NCBI GenBank assembly: GCA_937919655.1
Contig: CALFPJ010000075.1
Coordinates: 1 to 43,909, forward strand
Direction: 5' to 3'
DNA: 43,909 nucleotides
Source: an uncultured Gemmatimonadales bacterium
GTDB taxonomy: Bacteria > Gemmatimonadota > Gemmatimonadetes > Longimicrobiales > Gaopeijiaceae
Part shown: positions 1 through 10,169 of the stretch, piece by piece
Layout: every line of letters starts with the position of its first letter
Position numbering within the stretch: position 1 is the stretch's first letter
Notes under the pieces: generated by a model
What the model saw: only the letters and a program-made list of their open reading frames with translations
Told to the model about the DNA's origin: nothing
Database searches by the model: none
Translations under genes and position numbers: made by a program

Positions 1-42
1 ATGGTCAAGGTCGGGCTGATCCATGGCTGAGTCCATCCGCAT
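1..42 (-). CDS. Start of an unidentified minus-strand gene cut by the window edge
   Basis: An open frame begins with ATG at 42 (second in-frame ATG at 36) and runs off the left edge after 14 codons. A purine-rich stretch (AGAGGTGG) lies about 8 bases upstream of the first ATG, inside the end of the terminase-like gene, whose stop codon is at 45. Terminase large-subunit genes normally follow small-subunit genes in this way, so that identity is an inference from position only. The 14 residues are too few to recognise a family. Confidence 0.3.
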   Translation of the reverse strand, partial: MRMDSAMDQPDLDH

Positions 43-44
43 CC

Positions 45-566
45 CTACGCCACCTCTTCGTGACCCGGCGGCAGGACAAGTATCTCGGCATCAGGCGCTT
101 TTGATCCTTCGAAGCGGTCACGCGACGGCGCCAGGACCGCGTATGGGTGCTCGCCTTGTGAGATCCGAGAAAGCTGCTCGTCGGTCATAGCGTCGAAGTT
201 GAGCTTTGCGAGCACGCCACCGACCTCCACACGGTCTCGGTATTTGTCGGGCGCGGCTCCCTTCAACAAGAAGATCAGCAAGACGTCGGAGTACCGCCGC
301 ACGGTGCCACCTGCCTGCCCCTTATACCAGCCAACTGGCTCCTCCCAACCATCCACGGCCCTCCGCCGCGCTTCAGCCTCGAGTACGTCCACCGCGTCCT
401 CCTTCGCCTGCTCGAACTCCTCAGCGTAATCAGGCTCAGCCTGCCAGCGATAGTGAGAACTCCTTCCGATCTGGGCAGCCTGGCAGGCCAGCCGGACGTT
501 CCCCAATTCGCGGTAGGCCGCCAGGAACGCTCTCTTCTTCAGGTGGCTACGGACCCCGTCTGTCAT
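45..566 (-). CDS. Phage terminase small subunit-like DNA-packaging protein
   Basis: The 173-residue product resembles small terminase subunits of tailed-phage prophages, which recognise phage DNA and hand it to the large packaging subunit. Residues 12-40 form a helix-turn-helix-like segment (AAYRELGNVRLACQAAQ), followed by an acidic helical stretch. Residues 89-112 carry the family-typical VRRYSDVLLIFLLKGAAPDK segment. I chose the ATG at 566 because GGAG lies 7 bases upstream and the protein then begins just before the DNA-binding domain; an open frame extends to 680 without such support. Its stop is almost contiguous with a partial gene at 42. Family assignment is by pattern recognition; function in this element is inferred. 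Confidence 0.7.
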   Translation of the reverse strand: MTDGVRSHLKKRAFLAAYRELGNVRLACQAAQIGRSSHYRWQAEPDYAEEFEQAKEDAVDVLEAEARRRAVDGWEEPVGWYKGQAGGTVRRYSDVLLIFLLKGAAPDKYRDRVEVGGVLAKLNFDAMTDEQLSRISQGEHPYAVLAPSRDRFEGSKAPDAEILVLPPGHEEVA

Positions 567-709
567 GTCGTACTCCGGTTCTCGGCTGTCAAAGCTGTGG
601 TTTCGCGCCTTCTGTGACTTCCCTCCACACTCGCCCCACCAAGAGTCTCGGGCTTGGACCTTCCGGTTCGCGGCCGGCAATCAAGTCTGCCCGATGCGGC
701 TTGCCGCAG

Positions 710-727
710 CGGCACAATCACGGCACA
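710..727. repeat. Left copy of an 18-bp perfect inverted repeat
   Basis: CGGCACAATCACGGCACA is the exact reverse complement of positions 2044-2061. The two copies flank the unrecognised gene at 872-1876 within the putative integrated element. Read on the minus strand it contains TGTGCCGTGA once in full and a second, partial copy. It could be an integrase or excisionase arm-type site, or a regulator operator. Confidence 0.6.
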
Positions 728-871
728 CGCCTCCGAGCGCCTAGTGATGGCAAGGGTTTCCGATGGGGCAGGGGATTGATCATCCCCCTCGGGGTAGCGT
801 CCCCTCGACGAGGGAAGGAGATTGGAGGCTCCGCTCGGATATACCCCCCGGACATAGACAGGAGGAGTCTC

Positions 872-1876
872 GTGGGCTTTTTGGGGGACAGAAGACGCAA
901 GCAGGACATGGCGGATGCGCTCTCCGCAGTACGCTTCTTGGAATTGCGGCTGGTACAAGCCCCTCGCGCTGAGTCCGCTCGGACTGCTCGAGCCGTGGTA
1001 AGGCACCTCGAAGAGGCCCATACGCTCGCCAAAGGTGGACGGGACCCCGAGTCACTCATTCGTCGGTACTACGCACTGTCGGAGAGACTCCGACGTTATC
1101 CCGGCTATGCGCCCCAAGGTCTCATCGATCCGCTTCAACTTGCGGTCGCGGTTAAGGCGGTCTGGGTTTGCCTTCGGTTGAAACGGGCATCCGCATTCCC
1201 TTTCGGCGACGAAGCTGCGCAGGCCCTCCATCGATTCCTAGACGTGATCCATCGCTTCGCCTCGCCAGAGGACGAGAGCCTTAACCGAAGGGCAGGCGAA
1301 TTGTTGCCCACTCTGTGGGCAGAGGCGGGAAGGTCCTGGAAAGCATGGAAGGACTCCTTGGGACGAACGCCAGTGGAGGACCCTGACGAGTGGAGGCTCT
1401 TCTTCTCTGCCGCAGGATTCGCGGTCGCTTTTTCGGCCCTCGCGATGTTCCGGCCCCGGAATGACTTGGTGCCTGTGGGCGAGGCAGTTGAAGATGCAGC
1501 CAAACGCCAACTGGGTAGGGACTTCGTGGCACGGTGGCAGCGGGACGGTCTCGTGGCGTCAGGCGATTTCCAGGGCTTTGTCCAGAGACGATTCCTGGAG
1601 TGCTCTCGGAATGACAATGAGGATATGCCATCTGGCCACTGGTTCGAGTTCACGATCGCAGCGCCACTCTGGGTGATAGAGAGAGGTGAGGGAAGGGTCC
1701 CACGACTACGCAGTGACGCTTCTCCGATGCCAGTGTATGTTCGCGGTTTCCCCGTGCAGCAAGGGAAGCTCAGCCCCGCGGAAAGGTCGCTGCGGCGGCA
1801 GACTGGCGAGGCACTTCTCAGATTTGAGCACTTTTGGGATGCAGAATGGATGTCAGAGGACCCATTCAGCGCCTGA
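872..1876 (+). CDS. Uncharacterised 334-residue protein at the end of an integrated element
   Basis: I do not recognise this family. The start is the GTG at 872, supported by a near-perfect AGGAGGAG six bases upstream; the next ATG (908) has no such signal. The product looks largely alpha-helical and rich in Arg, Glu and Ala. One hydrophobic stretch sits around residues 190-207 (FFSAAGFAVAFSALAMF), and the C-terminus contains an aromatic, acidic end (FEHFWDAEWMSEDPFSA). No signal peptide is apparent. It is divergent from the terminase-like gene and lies between that gene and the tRNA-Leu fragment, a location where prophages often carry cargo genes. That context suggests, but does not show, an accessory role for the host or element. 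Confidence 0.6.
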   Translation: MGFLGDRRRKQDMADALSAVRFLELRLVQAPRAESARTARAVVRHLEEAHTLAKGGRDPESLIRRYYALSERLRRYPGYAPQGLIDPLQLAVAVKAVWVCLRLKRASAFPFGDEAAQALHRFLDVIHRFASPEDESLNRRAGELLPTLWAEAGRSWKAWKDSLGRTPVEDPDEWRLFFSAAGFAVAFSALAMFRPRNDLVPVGEAVEDAAKRQLGRDFVARWQRDGLVASGDFQGFVQRRFLECSRNDNEDMPSGHWFEFTIAAPLWVIERGEGRVPRLRSDASPMPVYVRGFPVQQGKLSPAERSLRRQTGEALLRFEHFWDAEWMSEDPFSA

Positions 1877-2164
1877 TTCTCCGGCCTACAGACGCTAAGT
1901 TGCGCCCGGCACCTCTCGCTCTTTCCAGGGAGAGTACCCAGGAGACCTTTCAACGCCGTCGTCTGACTTGTCGGGTTCGATGTTCTGACGCACTGCGATG
2001 CGCATGAAAGGGCGCCAACCATTCCTACCGATAATCTGAACGCTGTGCCGTGATTGTGCCGTGACCCAGATACACCCAGCCACTGCCACCGCTGATTCGG
2101 CGTCAGGGAACCCTGTTGCTCTATGGGGTTTTGTAGCTGAGTGTATCTGAGTCGTCGGGCTTTC
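1877..2164. other. Non-coding end of the integrated element, with repeats
   Basis: I see no credible gene here and no integrase remnant in any frame. The stretch holds two 10-bp direct repeats TGTGCCGTGA at 2044-2053 and 2055-2064. It also has an inverted pair CAGATACAC (2068-2076) and GTGTATCTG (2141-2149). The tRNA-Leu 3' fragment follows immediately. Clustered short repeats next to an attachment site are typical of integrase and directionality-factor binding, which is an inference here. Confidence 0.5.
2044..2064. repeat. Right copy of the inverted repeat, containing two direct repeats
   Basis: Positions 2044-2061 are the exact reverse complement of 710-727. Within the site the decamer TGTGCCGTGA occurs twice (2044-2053 and 2055-2064), separated by one T. 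The site lies about 100 bp from the tRNA-Leu fragment at 2165-2221, a plausible distance for integrase arm sites flanking an att core. Confidence 0.6.
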
Positions 2165-2221
2165 ACGGACTTAAAATCCCCCGCCTGTAAGGGCTTGCGG
2201 GTTCAATTCCCGCCCTCGGCA
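2165..2221 (+). tRNA. 3' half of tRNA-Leu(UAA): attachment-site remnant
   Basis: The sequence begins in the 5' strand of the anticodon stem (GGA), then has a seven-base loop CTTAAAA containing anticodon TAA. A variable arm follows, then a perfect T arm (GCGGG, TTCAATT, CCCGC at 2197-2213) and the 3' acceptor strand CCTCGGC plus discriminator A at 2214-2221; CCA is not encoded. The expected 5' half beginning GCCGAGG is absent upstream, and stem pairing fails left of about 2166. This is the classic product of tyrosine-recombinase integration into a tRNA 3' end, where an intact copy lies at the opposite end of the element, here outside the window. It is not a functional tRNA by itself. Confidence 0.85.
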
Positions 2222-2227
2222 TTTCAA

Positions 2228-2279
2228 AACTCGTCCCGGCTCTTCGGGCTAACAACTCGTCCCGGCTCTTCGGGCTAAC
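2228..2279. repeat. Tandem 26-bp duplication with hairpin potential
   Basis: Two identical 26-bp units lie at 2228-2253 and 2254-2279. Each contains CCCG-gctctt-CGGG, able to form a short stem-loop. They sit between the tRNA-Leu fragment and the start of the amidotransferase gene. They might have terminated the original tRNA transcript and been duplicated, or be a duplication scar. No T-run follows, so terminator function is weakly supported. Confidence 0.7.
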
Positions 2280-2294
2280 AAAGGCAGGTATTGG

Positions 2295-3023
2295 GTGAGC
2301 GACCTCCCTCGCTTTCTCCTTCTCCAGGTCCGCGAACCCGACGATGCCATGGGTGCGCACGAGATCCGTTGTTTTACGCGTGCACTCGAGGCAGGCGACG
2401 GCAACATTCAGATCTTTGACCTACTGTCTGGGGCGCCCTCGGCGGCGCTCCTCGATTCGGTCGACGTCGTCCTGATCGGCGGGAGCGGTGACCATTCCGT
2501 GGTTCGTGGTGGTCCCTGGTTGCCCGGGGCCCTCGATGGCATGGTTGGGCTCTATGAGTCCGGCAAGCCCACGTTCGCCTCCTGCTGGGGCTTCCAGGCC
2601 TTAGCCAAGGCGCTTGGCGGCGAGGTGGTTACCGATCGCGACCGTGCGGAGGTGGGCACGGTTTCGCTGCACCTGACCGAGGCAGGCAAGGTGGACCCAG
2701 TCTTCGGGCCGCTGGGCCCAGATTTTCAGGTCCATATCGGGCACGAAGACATCGTGACCCATCTGCCTCCGGGTGCGACGCTCCTCGCCTCGAGCGATAC
2801 CATTGAGAACGAGGCCTTCTGCTTCGCCGACAAACCGATCTACGCCACTCAGTTCCATCCGGAGCTGAATCGAGCTGACCTGATCGCCCGTATCGAACGC
2901 TATCCCACCTACTTGCCGCTAATGGGCTTCGCGACGATGGACGAGTTTCGCGCGAGTACGCCCGAGACCCCAGGAGCAGAGGCGCTCATGCTGCGTTTCA
3001 TAGATCACGTCTTAGCGGTCTGA
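2295..3023 (+). CDS. Class I glutamine amidotransferase-like protein (GMP-synthase type domain)
   Basis: The 242-residue cytoplasmic protein is a stand-alone class I glutamine amidotransferase-like domain. The nucleophile elbow is SCWGFQALAKALGG with Cys97, and the second catalytic element is QFHPELN with His188 and Glu190. These domains release ammonia from glutamine or act as peptidases on small gamma-glutamyl compounds; no acceptor domain is fused, so the substrate is unknown. The start is GTG at 2295 with AGG about seven bases upstream. It is the first gene to the right of the element junction. Its last 19 bases overlap the convergent msrQ gene. Confidence 0.8.
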   Translation: MSDLPRFLLLQVREPDDAMGAHEIRCFTRALEAGDGNIQIFDLLSGAPSAALLDSVDVVLIGGSGDHSVVRGGPWLPGALDGMVGLYESGKPTFASCWGFQALAKALGGEVVTDRDRAEVGTVSLHLTEAGKVDPVFGPLGPDFQVHIGHEDIVTHLPPGATLLASSDTIENEAFCFADKPIYATQFHPELNRADLIARIERYPTYLPLMGFATMDEFRASTPETPGAEALMLRFIDHVLAV

Positions 3024-3625
3024 CCGGCGCGAGCCTTACGCTTCTCCACGGCCTTGGCGATGCGGTAACCGAATAACACCACGAGGCACGCCGCCAAAAA
3101 AAGGGGTAGGCGCACGTCAGCCTTTACGAGCCAATAGAAGTGAATCACGCCTAGGGTGGCGGCGACGTAGACAGCCCGGTGCAAAACCGTCCAACGCTTC
3201 CCGAGTCGCCTGATCCAACCCTTCGTGGAGGTGACGGCGAGCGGGGTGAGCAACACGAGGGCCGTGAATCCCACCGTGATGTAGGGCCGTTCTATGATGT
3301 CTTCGACCATCCAGGCCCATGTGAACCCTTGGTCAAGACCGGCCCAGATTCCGAAATGAACGCACGCGTAGAAGAACGCGAAGAGACCGAGCGGACGCCG
3401 GAGTTTGATGACAGGATTCCACCCTGTGAGGCGCCTGACCGGGGTCACTGACAATGTCACGAGGAGCAGGACGAGCGTGGTCATCCCCGTGACGTGGGTC
3501 AGCTTCTCGATGGGATTCGCCCCGAGCCAGTCGAAGAAGAAGCCTGCGATCAACCAGGTGGCCGGCGCTAGAGCGCTCAGCCACAGCACAGCTTTGAGCG
3601 CGAGGATCGCCCGTTTCTGATCCAC
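3005..3625 (-). CDS. msrQ: MsrQ, heme membrane subunit of periplasmic methionine sulfoxide reductase
   Basis: The 206-residue integral membrane protein belongs to the ferric-reductase-like YedZ/MsrQ family, which passes electrons from the quinone pool or flavin to MsrP in the periplasm. It shows about six hydrophobic segments. Histidines in or near them (THVTG, ACVHFGIW, VLHRAVYVAATLGVIHF) suit heme ligation. Length is close to the 211 residues of the E. coli protein. The start is GTG at 3625, 41 bases downstream of the msrP stop, so the pair is probably one transcript. The 3' end overlaps the convergent amidotransferase gene by 19 bp. Confidence 0.88.
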   Translation of the reverse strand: MDQKRAILALKAVLWLSALAPATWLIAGFFFDWLGANPIEKLTHVTGMTTLVLLLVTLSVTPVRRLTGWNPVIKLRRPLGLFAFFYACVHFGIWAGLDQGFTWAWMVEDIIERPYITVGFTALVLLTPLAVTSTKGWIRRLGKRWTVLHRAVYVAATLGVIHFYWLVKADVRLPLFLAACLVVLFGYRIAKAVEKRKARAGQTAKT

Positions 3626-3666
3626 GAAATCGTTTCCGAAGTTACGGTAATTAGAAGTGGGTTGAT

Positions 3667-4626
3667 CTAGATCCAGCGGCGTAAATCCATGCCCGCATAC
3701 ATCGACTGCACCTCATCCGTATACCCGTTGAACATCAGCGTCTCGCGCCGACGGAACTCACCAAGGCGACGCTCGCGTGCTTGGGTCCAGCGCGGGTGGT
3801 CGACCTCTGGGTTCACGTTGGCAAAGAAGCCGTACTCCCGTGAGTTCTGCACCTGCCAGGTGTTCAGCGGCATCTCCTCGACAAAACGGATCTTCACGAT
3901 CGATTTGACTCCCTTGAAGCCGTACTTCCAGGGCGTGATCAATCGGAGAGGTGCACCATTCTGGTTGGGGAGGTCCATCCCATAGACACCGGTTGCCAAC
4001 AGTGCCAACGGGTTCATGGCCTCATCCAACCGCAGCCCTTCGATGTAGGGCCAATCGAGCACACGACCACGCTGGCCCACCATCTCTGCCGGACGCACGA
4101 TCGTGGTCATTTCGAGATACTTCGCGCTGCCCGTGGGCTCCACCCGACGCACCAAGTCAGCGAGTGGAAATCCACGCCACGGCACGACCATGGACCATGC
4201 CTCCACGCAACGCATGCGGTAGACCCGGTCTTCGATCGTGTGGGGAGCCAGGAAGTCCTCAAGCTGATACTCGCCCGGCTTGTTGACATGGCCCTCGATG
4301 GTCACCGTCCACGGCCGGGGACGGAAGGGGGCAGAGTTCTTCGCAGGGTCGTCTTTACCGGTCCCGAACTCGTAAAAGTTGTTGTAGGTCGTGACGTCTT
4401 CGTACGAGTTGAGATCCTCGCCGAGCTCAGACTTCATGCCCTTGAAGCGCGCCGGCACAACCTGACCAGGGGTCCCGTCGAAAGCCTTGAGCGCCTGAGG
4501 CGCAAACGCGAGCGCAGCCGCGCCAGCCGCGGCGTTGCGGATGAACTTCCGCCGGTTCACATACACATCTTCAGAGGTGATCTCAGAGGAGGGTACGTCG
4601 GAGGCTTTCTTCGAGCGGATGATCAA
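3667..4626 (-). CDS. msrP: MsrP, molybdopterin catalytic subunit of periplasmic methionine sulfoxide reductase
   Basis: The 319-residue protein matches the YedY/MsrP branch of the sulfite-oxidase fold, which reduces methionine sulfoxide in oxidised envelope proteins. A twin-arginine signal ([12 protein letters not shown], Arg25-Arg26) sends it folded across the inner membrane. The [15 protein letters not shown] segment contains the molybdenum-ligating Cys140. [25 protein letters not shown] and [12 protein letters not shown] are further family blocks. I prefer the TTG start at 4626, preceded by AGGAG seven bases upstream, over a GTG at 4647 without a ribosome site. It is followed by its membrane partner msrQ. 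Confidence 0.92.
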   Translation of the reverse strand: MIIRSKKASDVPSSEITSEDVYVNRRKFIRNAAAGAAALAFAPQALKAFDGTPGQVVPARFKGMKSELGEDLNSYEDVTTYNNFYEFGTGKDDPAKNSAPFRPRPWTVTIEGHVNKPGEYQLEDFLAPHTIEDRVYRMRCVEAWSMVVPWRGFPLADLVRRVEPTGSAKYLEMTTIVRPAEMVGQRGRVLDWPYIEGLRLDEAMNPLALLATGVYGMDLPNQNGAPLRLITPWKYGFKGVKSIVKIRFVEEMPLNTWQVQNSREYGFFANVNPEVDHPRWTQARERRLGEFRRRETLMFNGYTDEVQSMYAGMDLRRWI

Positions 4627-4859
4627 GGAGGGGCTCCTGCTTGGCACTGGCTAGAGGCACGCTGGCGCGGATGTCGTGGCATAGTAAGGCCGGACCACAG
4701 ACTCCAACACCCCGCGCAACAACCGGGTTCCGATTTCGCGTACGTCAGTCGAAGCTATATACCGCGACTTCGAAGCTGGCCATGGTATTCATCTCCGGGC
4801 CGACGGGTCGATCACCGCGCCAGGTTCGACTGCGAGCGCCCGTTTCTCATTGTCGCCAC

Positions 4860-5489
4860 CTAAACCCCCTTCCAAGCGGGGAAGATCTCCCCGAGTCCCG
4901 ACGTGATAAACTCGATCGCCATAGCTGCGAGAATCAGCCCCATGAGACGAGTGGCGATGTTCATTCCCGTCTTACCGAGAGCCCGCGCAATCGGACCCGC
5001 GGCCTGTAGAATGAGCCAGGCAGATAGCGCCACCAGAAACGCGGACAGCAGGACCAGTGCATGATTCCAGAACCCGTCGGTATCCCCCGCGGCAATGATC
5101 ATGAGGCTGATCGACCCTGGACCAGCGAGGAGCGGCATCGCGATCGGTACCACCCCGATGCTCTCACGATCCATCGCCTCCTCAGCCTCTTCCGGAGTCT
5201 GCTTGGTTGCACTCGTCTTCGCCTGCAACATGGCCCAGGCCATGCCCAGGATCAGCAAGCCACCCGCTACGCGCAACGAATCGACACTGATCGAGAAGAA
5301 GCGAAGTAAGCCCTGTCCGGTCAGATAAGACATCGTCAGGATCACGAACACCGCAAAGCCGCTCTGACGCGTAATCTTGGAACGCTCACGAGTTGGCATT
5401 CCCACGGTCAAACCTGCGAATACAGGGATGGCGGAAAACGGATTAACGATCGAAAACAGGGACAGGAGGAAGAGCGCGAACTCGCTCAT
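4860..5489 (-). CDS. MarC-family integral membrane protein
   Basis: The 209-residue protein is a multi-spanning inner-membrane protein of the MarC family (formerly annotated as multiple antibiotic resistance), whose transported substrate is not established. It has about six hydrophobic segments and family blocks SIVNPFSAIPVF near the N-terminus and GVVPIAMPLLAGPGSISLMI in the middle. I place the start at ATG 5489, giving the usual family length with the first helix at the very N-terminus; the open frame extends to 5864 but the added part is Arg-rich and unlike the family. The 233-bp gap to msrP holds no gene I can support. Divergent from the large Asp-box gene, with 161 bp between starts. Confidence 0.85.
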   Translation of the reverse strand: MSEFALFLLSLFSIVNPFSAIPVFAGLTVGMPTRERSKITRQSGFAVFVILTMSYLTGQGLLRFFSISVDSLRVAGGLLILGMAWAMLQAKTSATKQTPEEAEEAMDRESIGVVPIAMPLLAGPGSISLMIIAAGDTDGFWNHALVLLSAFLVALSAWLILQAAGPIARALGKTGMNIATRLMGLILAAMAIEFITSGLGEIFPAWKGV

Positions 5490-5650
5490 TGGAGCGCCAT
5501 TGGGCCGGGTGATTTCAGTACTTGAAGCATGGACGCTATCAGAATGCTCGTAGCGGATCAATCGCGTCTGGAGACGCTTTCTCGCACCCCTCGTCAGGTC
5601 TACCTTCACGGTGTCTAGTCGGCCTTCGCTCCAGCTTTGGAAGTCACGTA

Positions 5651-8875
<3,225 letters not shown>

Positions 8876-8912
8876 CCGCCGTGACCGCCTGTCTATCGGT
8901 CATGGGCGTTAG

Positions 8913-8950
8913 AAGGCTGCGGGCCACTGTACTTCTTCATCAGCCTTTCT
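8913..8950 (+). terminator. Possible terminator after the Asp-box gene
   Basis: AAGGCTG (8913-8919) and CAGCCTT (8941-8947) form a seven-pair stem with a 21-base loop, followed by TCT. The position, 38 bases after the stop codon, fits a terminator, but the long loop and short T-tract make it weak. Confidence 0.3.
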
Positions 8951-8952
8951 AA

Positions 8953-9689
8953 GTGGACAGACTGAAGCGCGTCGCCCTCCGCTGGCTCTGGCCCGGCGGA
9001 GCTGTGCTCCTGGTGAGTGTTGGCTTGATCGCCATGGGTGATGACGCGCTGCTCCGGCAGGTCACGGGACAGTACCGCTGGGTCGTCTATGGGCTGACCG
9101 CCGCACTCGCCGGGGGTTTTACCGCAGCCGTGTCTTCACCGCGGTTCTCGGGCTAGGCGCGTTGGACCTCGCTATCGGGGGTGTAACGGAAATCGACGCG
9201 CTGGGTCCCCTGGGTTCCATGTTCGTGCTCGCGGTTGGGCCCCTAGCACTGTCACGCGATCGGGGTGTCGGGTCGACGACGGGCGCCATTCAAATCGGCG
9301 GCACGACGCTCTTGGCCGCTGTTCTCGCGCTGATCTTTTATGACTCGGTGAACGTGGAAACGTTCATAGGGCTGGAGCTGATTCCAGCGTGGACGCTCGC
9401 TTGGACGGGGTATCCGCAATCGATTGCCCTGATCGCGATTTTCTCGCTAGGGGCTGCCGGCTACAGCGCCTACAAGCACCGCGGCGTAGTAGAGGGAGCG
9501 CTGATTTGGTGTCAGCTGACCGTGCTCACTTCCATGCACCCGTACGTCGAATATCCGGCGGGCGCACTCCTGCTCATGGCGGCCGGTGTGGTGCTGTCAT
9601 TGGCGGTGTTGCAGATCACGTACGCAATGGCATATCGGGACGACCTCACGGGTCTCCCGGCGCGGCGGGCCCTCATGCGCGATCTGAAC
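8953..9689 (+). pseudogene. Membrane GGDEF (diguanylate cyclase-like) gene, frameshifted and 3'-truncated
   Basis: A membrane sensor gene is spread over two frames. The first 55 or so codons from GTG 8953 encode two hydrophobic segments and end at a stop at 9154. After the G5T4 run at 9112-9120 the natural sequence continues in another frame (YRSRVFTAVLGLGALDLAIGG), giving several further transmembrane helices. It then reaches the opening of a GGDEF domain (YRDDLTGLPARRALMRDL). One base missing in the homopolymer would explain the break. The gene stops making sense at about 9690, before the GGDEF signature, where antisense Kelch sequence begins. The catalytic domain is therefore missing and no cyclic-di-GMP synthesis is possible from this copy. 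Confidence 0.7.
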
Positions 9690-10169
9690 GACCGCAGCAC
9701 CATCGACGTAGACAATCGCGTCACCCACGACGGCCCCCGTGTGTCCAAAGACTGGAGTCCCGGGAATCGAAGTGGATCGGGTCCAGCGATTCAGGACGGG
9801 ATCGAAGATCTGAACGTCTGCCACGTTGCCGTTGTCATGCCACCCCGATACGAGCACGATCAGAGAATCCCGCCACACGCCCGCCACCGCATCGTCAGTG
9901 GGGAGCGGGATATCCGCTCCGCGCGTCCATATCCCCGTCTGTGGGTCCAGGATGCTCACGTCCGGTACAGAGCGTTCGTCGCCGTTCTCCGCAACCGTGT
10001 ATCCGCCAAGCACGTAGATGCGTTCGCCCACAACTTGGGCCGTGGAGGCGAGTCGACCTCGTCCCGGGACCGGTGTCAGCGTCTCCCAAGATTCCATGCC
10101 AACATCCCATCTGTACGCTGAGTTCGTAACTCCGCTCCACCCCGACTGACCCGGAACGAACTCTGGGAT
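9690..10169 (-). pseudogene. Kelch-repeat gene remnant, truncated at both ends
   Basis: Read on the minus strand this encodes Kelch beta-propeller blades: NSAYRWDVGMESWETLTPVPG, then RIYVLGGYTV, WTRGADIPLP, NRWTRSTSIPGTP and FGHTGAVVGDAIVYVDG. It breaks off at about 9690, where it meets the truncated GGDEF gene in the opposite orientation. Upstream the frame is open to a stop near 10206, but there is no ATG, GTG or TTG between it and the ATG at 10097, which lies inside a blade. There is no signal peptide. Both ends are therefore missing, pointing to a deletion or rearrangement remnant, or a contig misjoin. Confidence 0.65.

Noticed and set aside
206..871. Upstream extension of the plus-strand frame ending at 1876
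   Set aside because: It is antisense to the terminase-like gene, Arg/Pro-rich, and the strong AGGAGGAG with GTG at 872 gives a better start.
1135..2166. Long minus-strand open frame (343 codons) possibly an integrase
   Set aside because: It contains no tyrosine- or serine-recombinase motif and is antisense to the 872-1876 gene; its composition is that of a shadow frame.
2163..2360. Minus-strand 65-codon frame ending MPRAGIEPASPYRRGILSP
   Set aside because: This is the familiar spurious translation of the antisense strand of a tRNA 3' end; it covers the tRNA-Leu fragment and the start of the amidotransferase gene.
4627..4859. Possible gene between msrP and the MarC gene (plus-strand frame 4240-4863)
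   Set aside because: It is mostly antisense to msrP, and the remaining gap shows no start signal or protein-like pattern; I see nothing supportable there.
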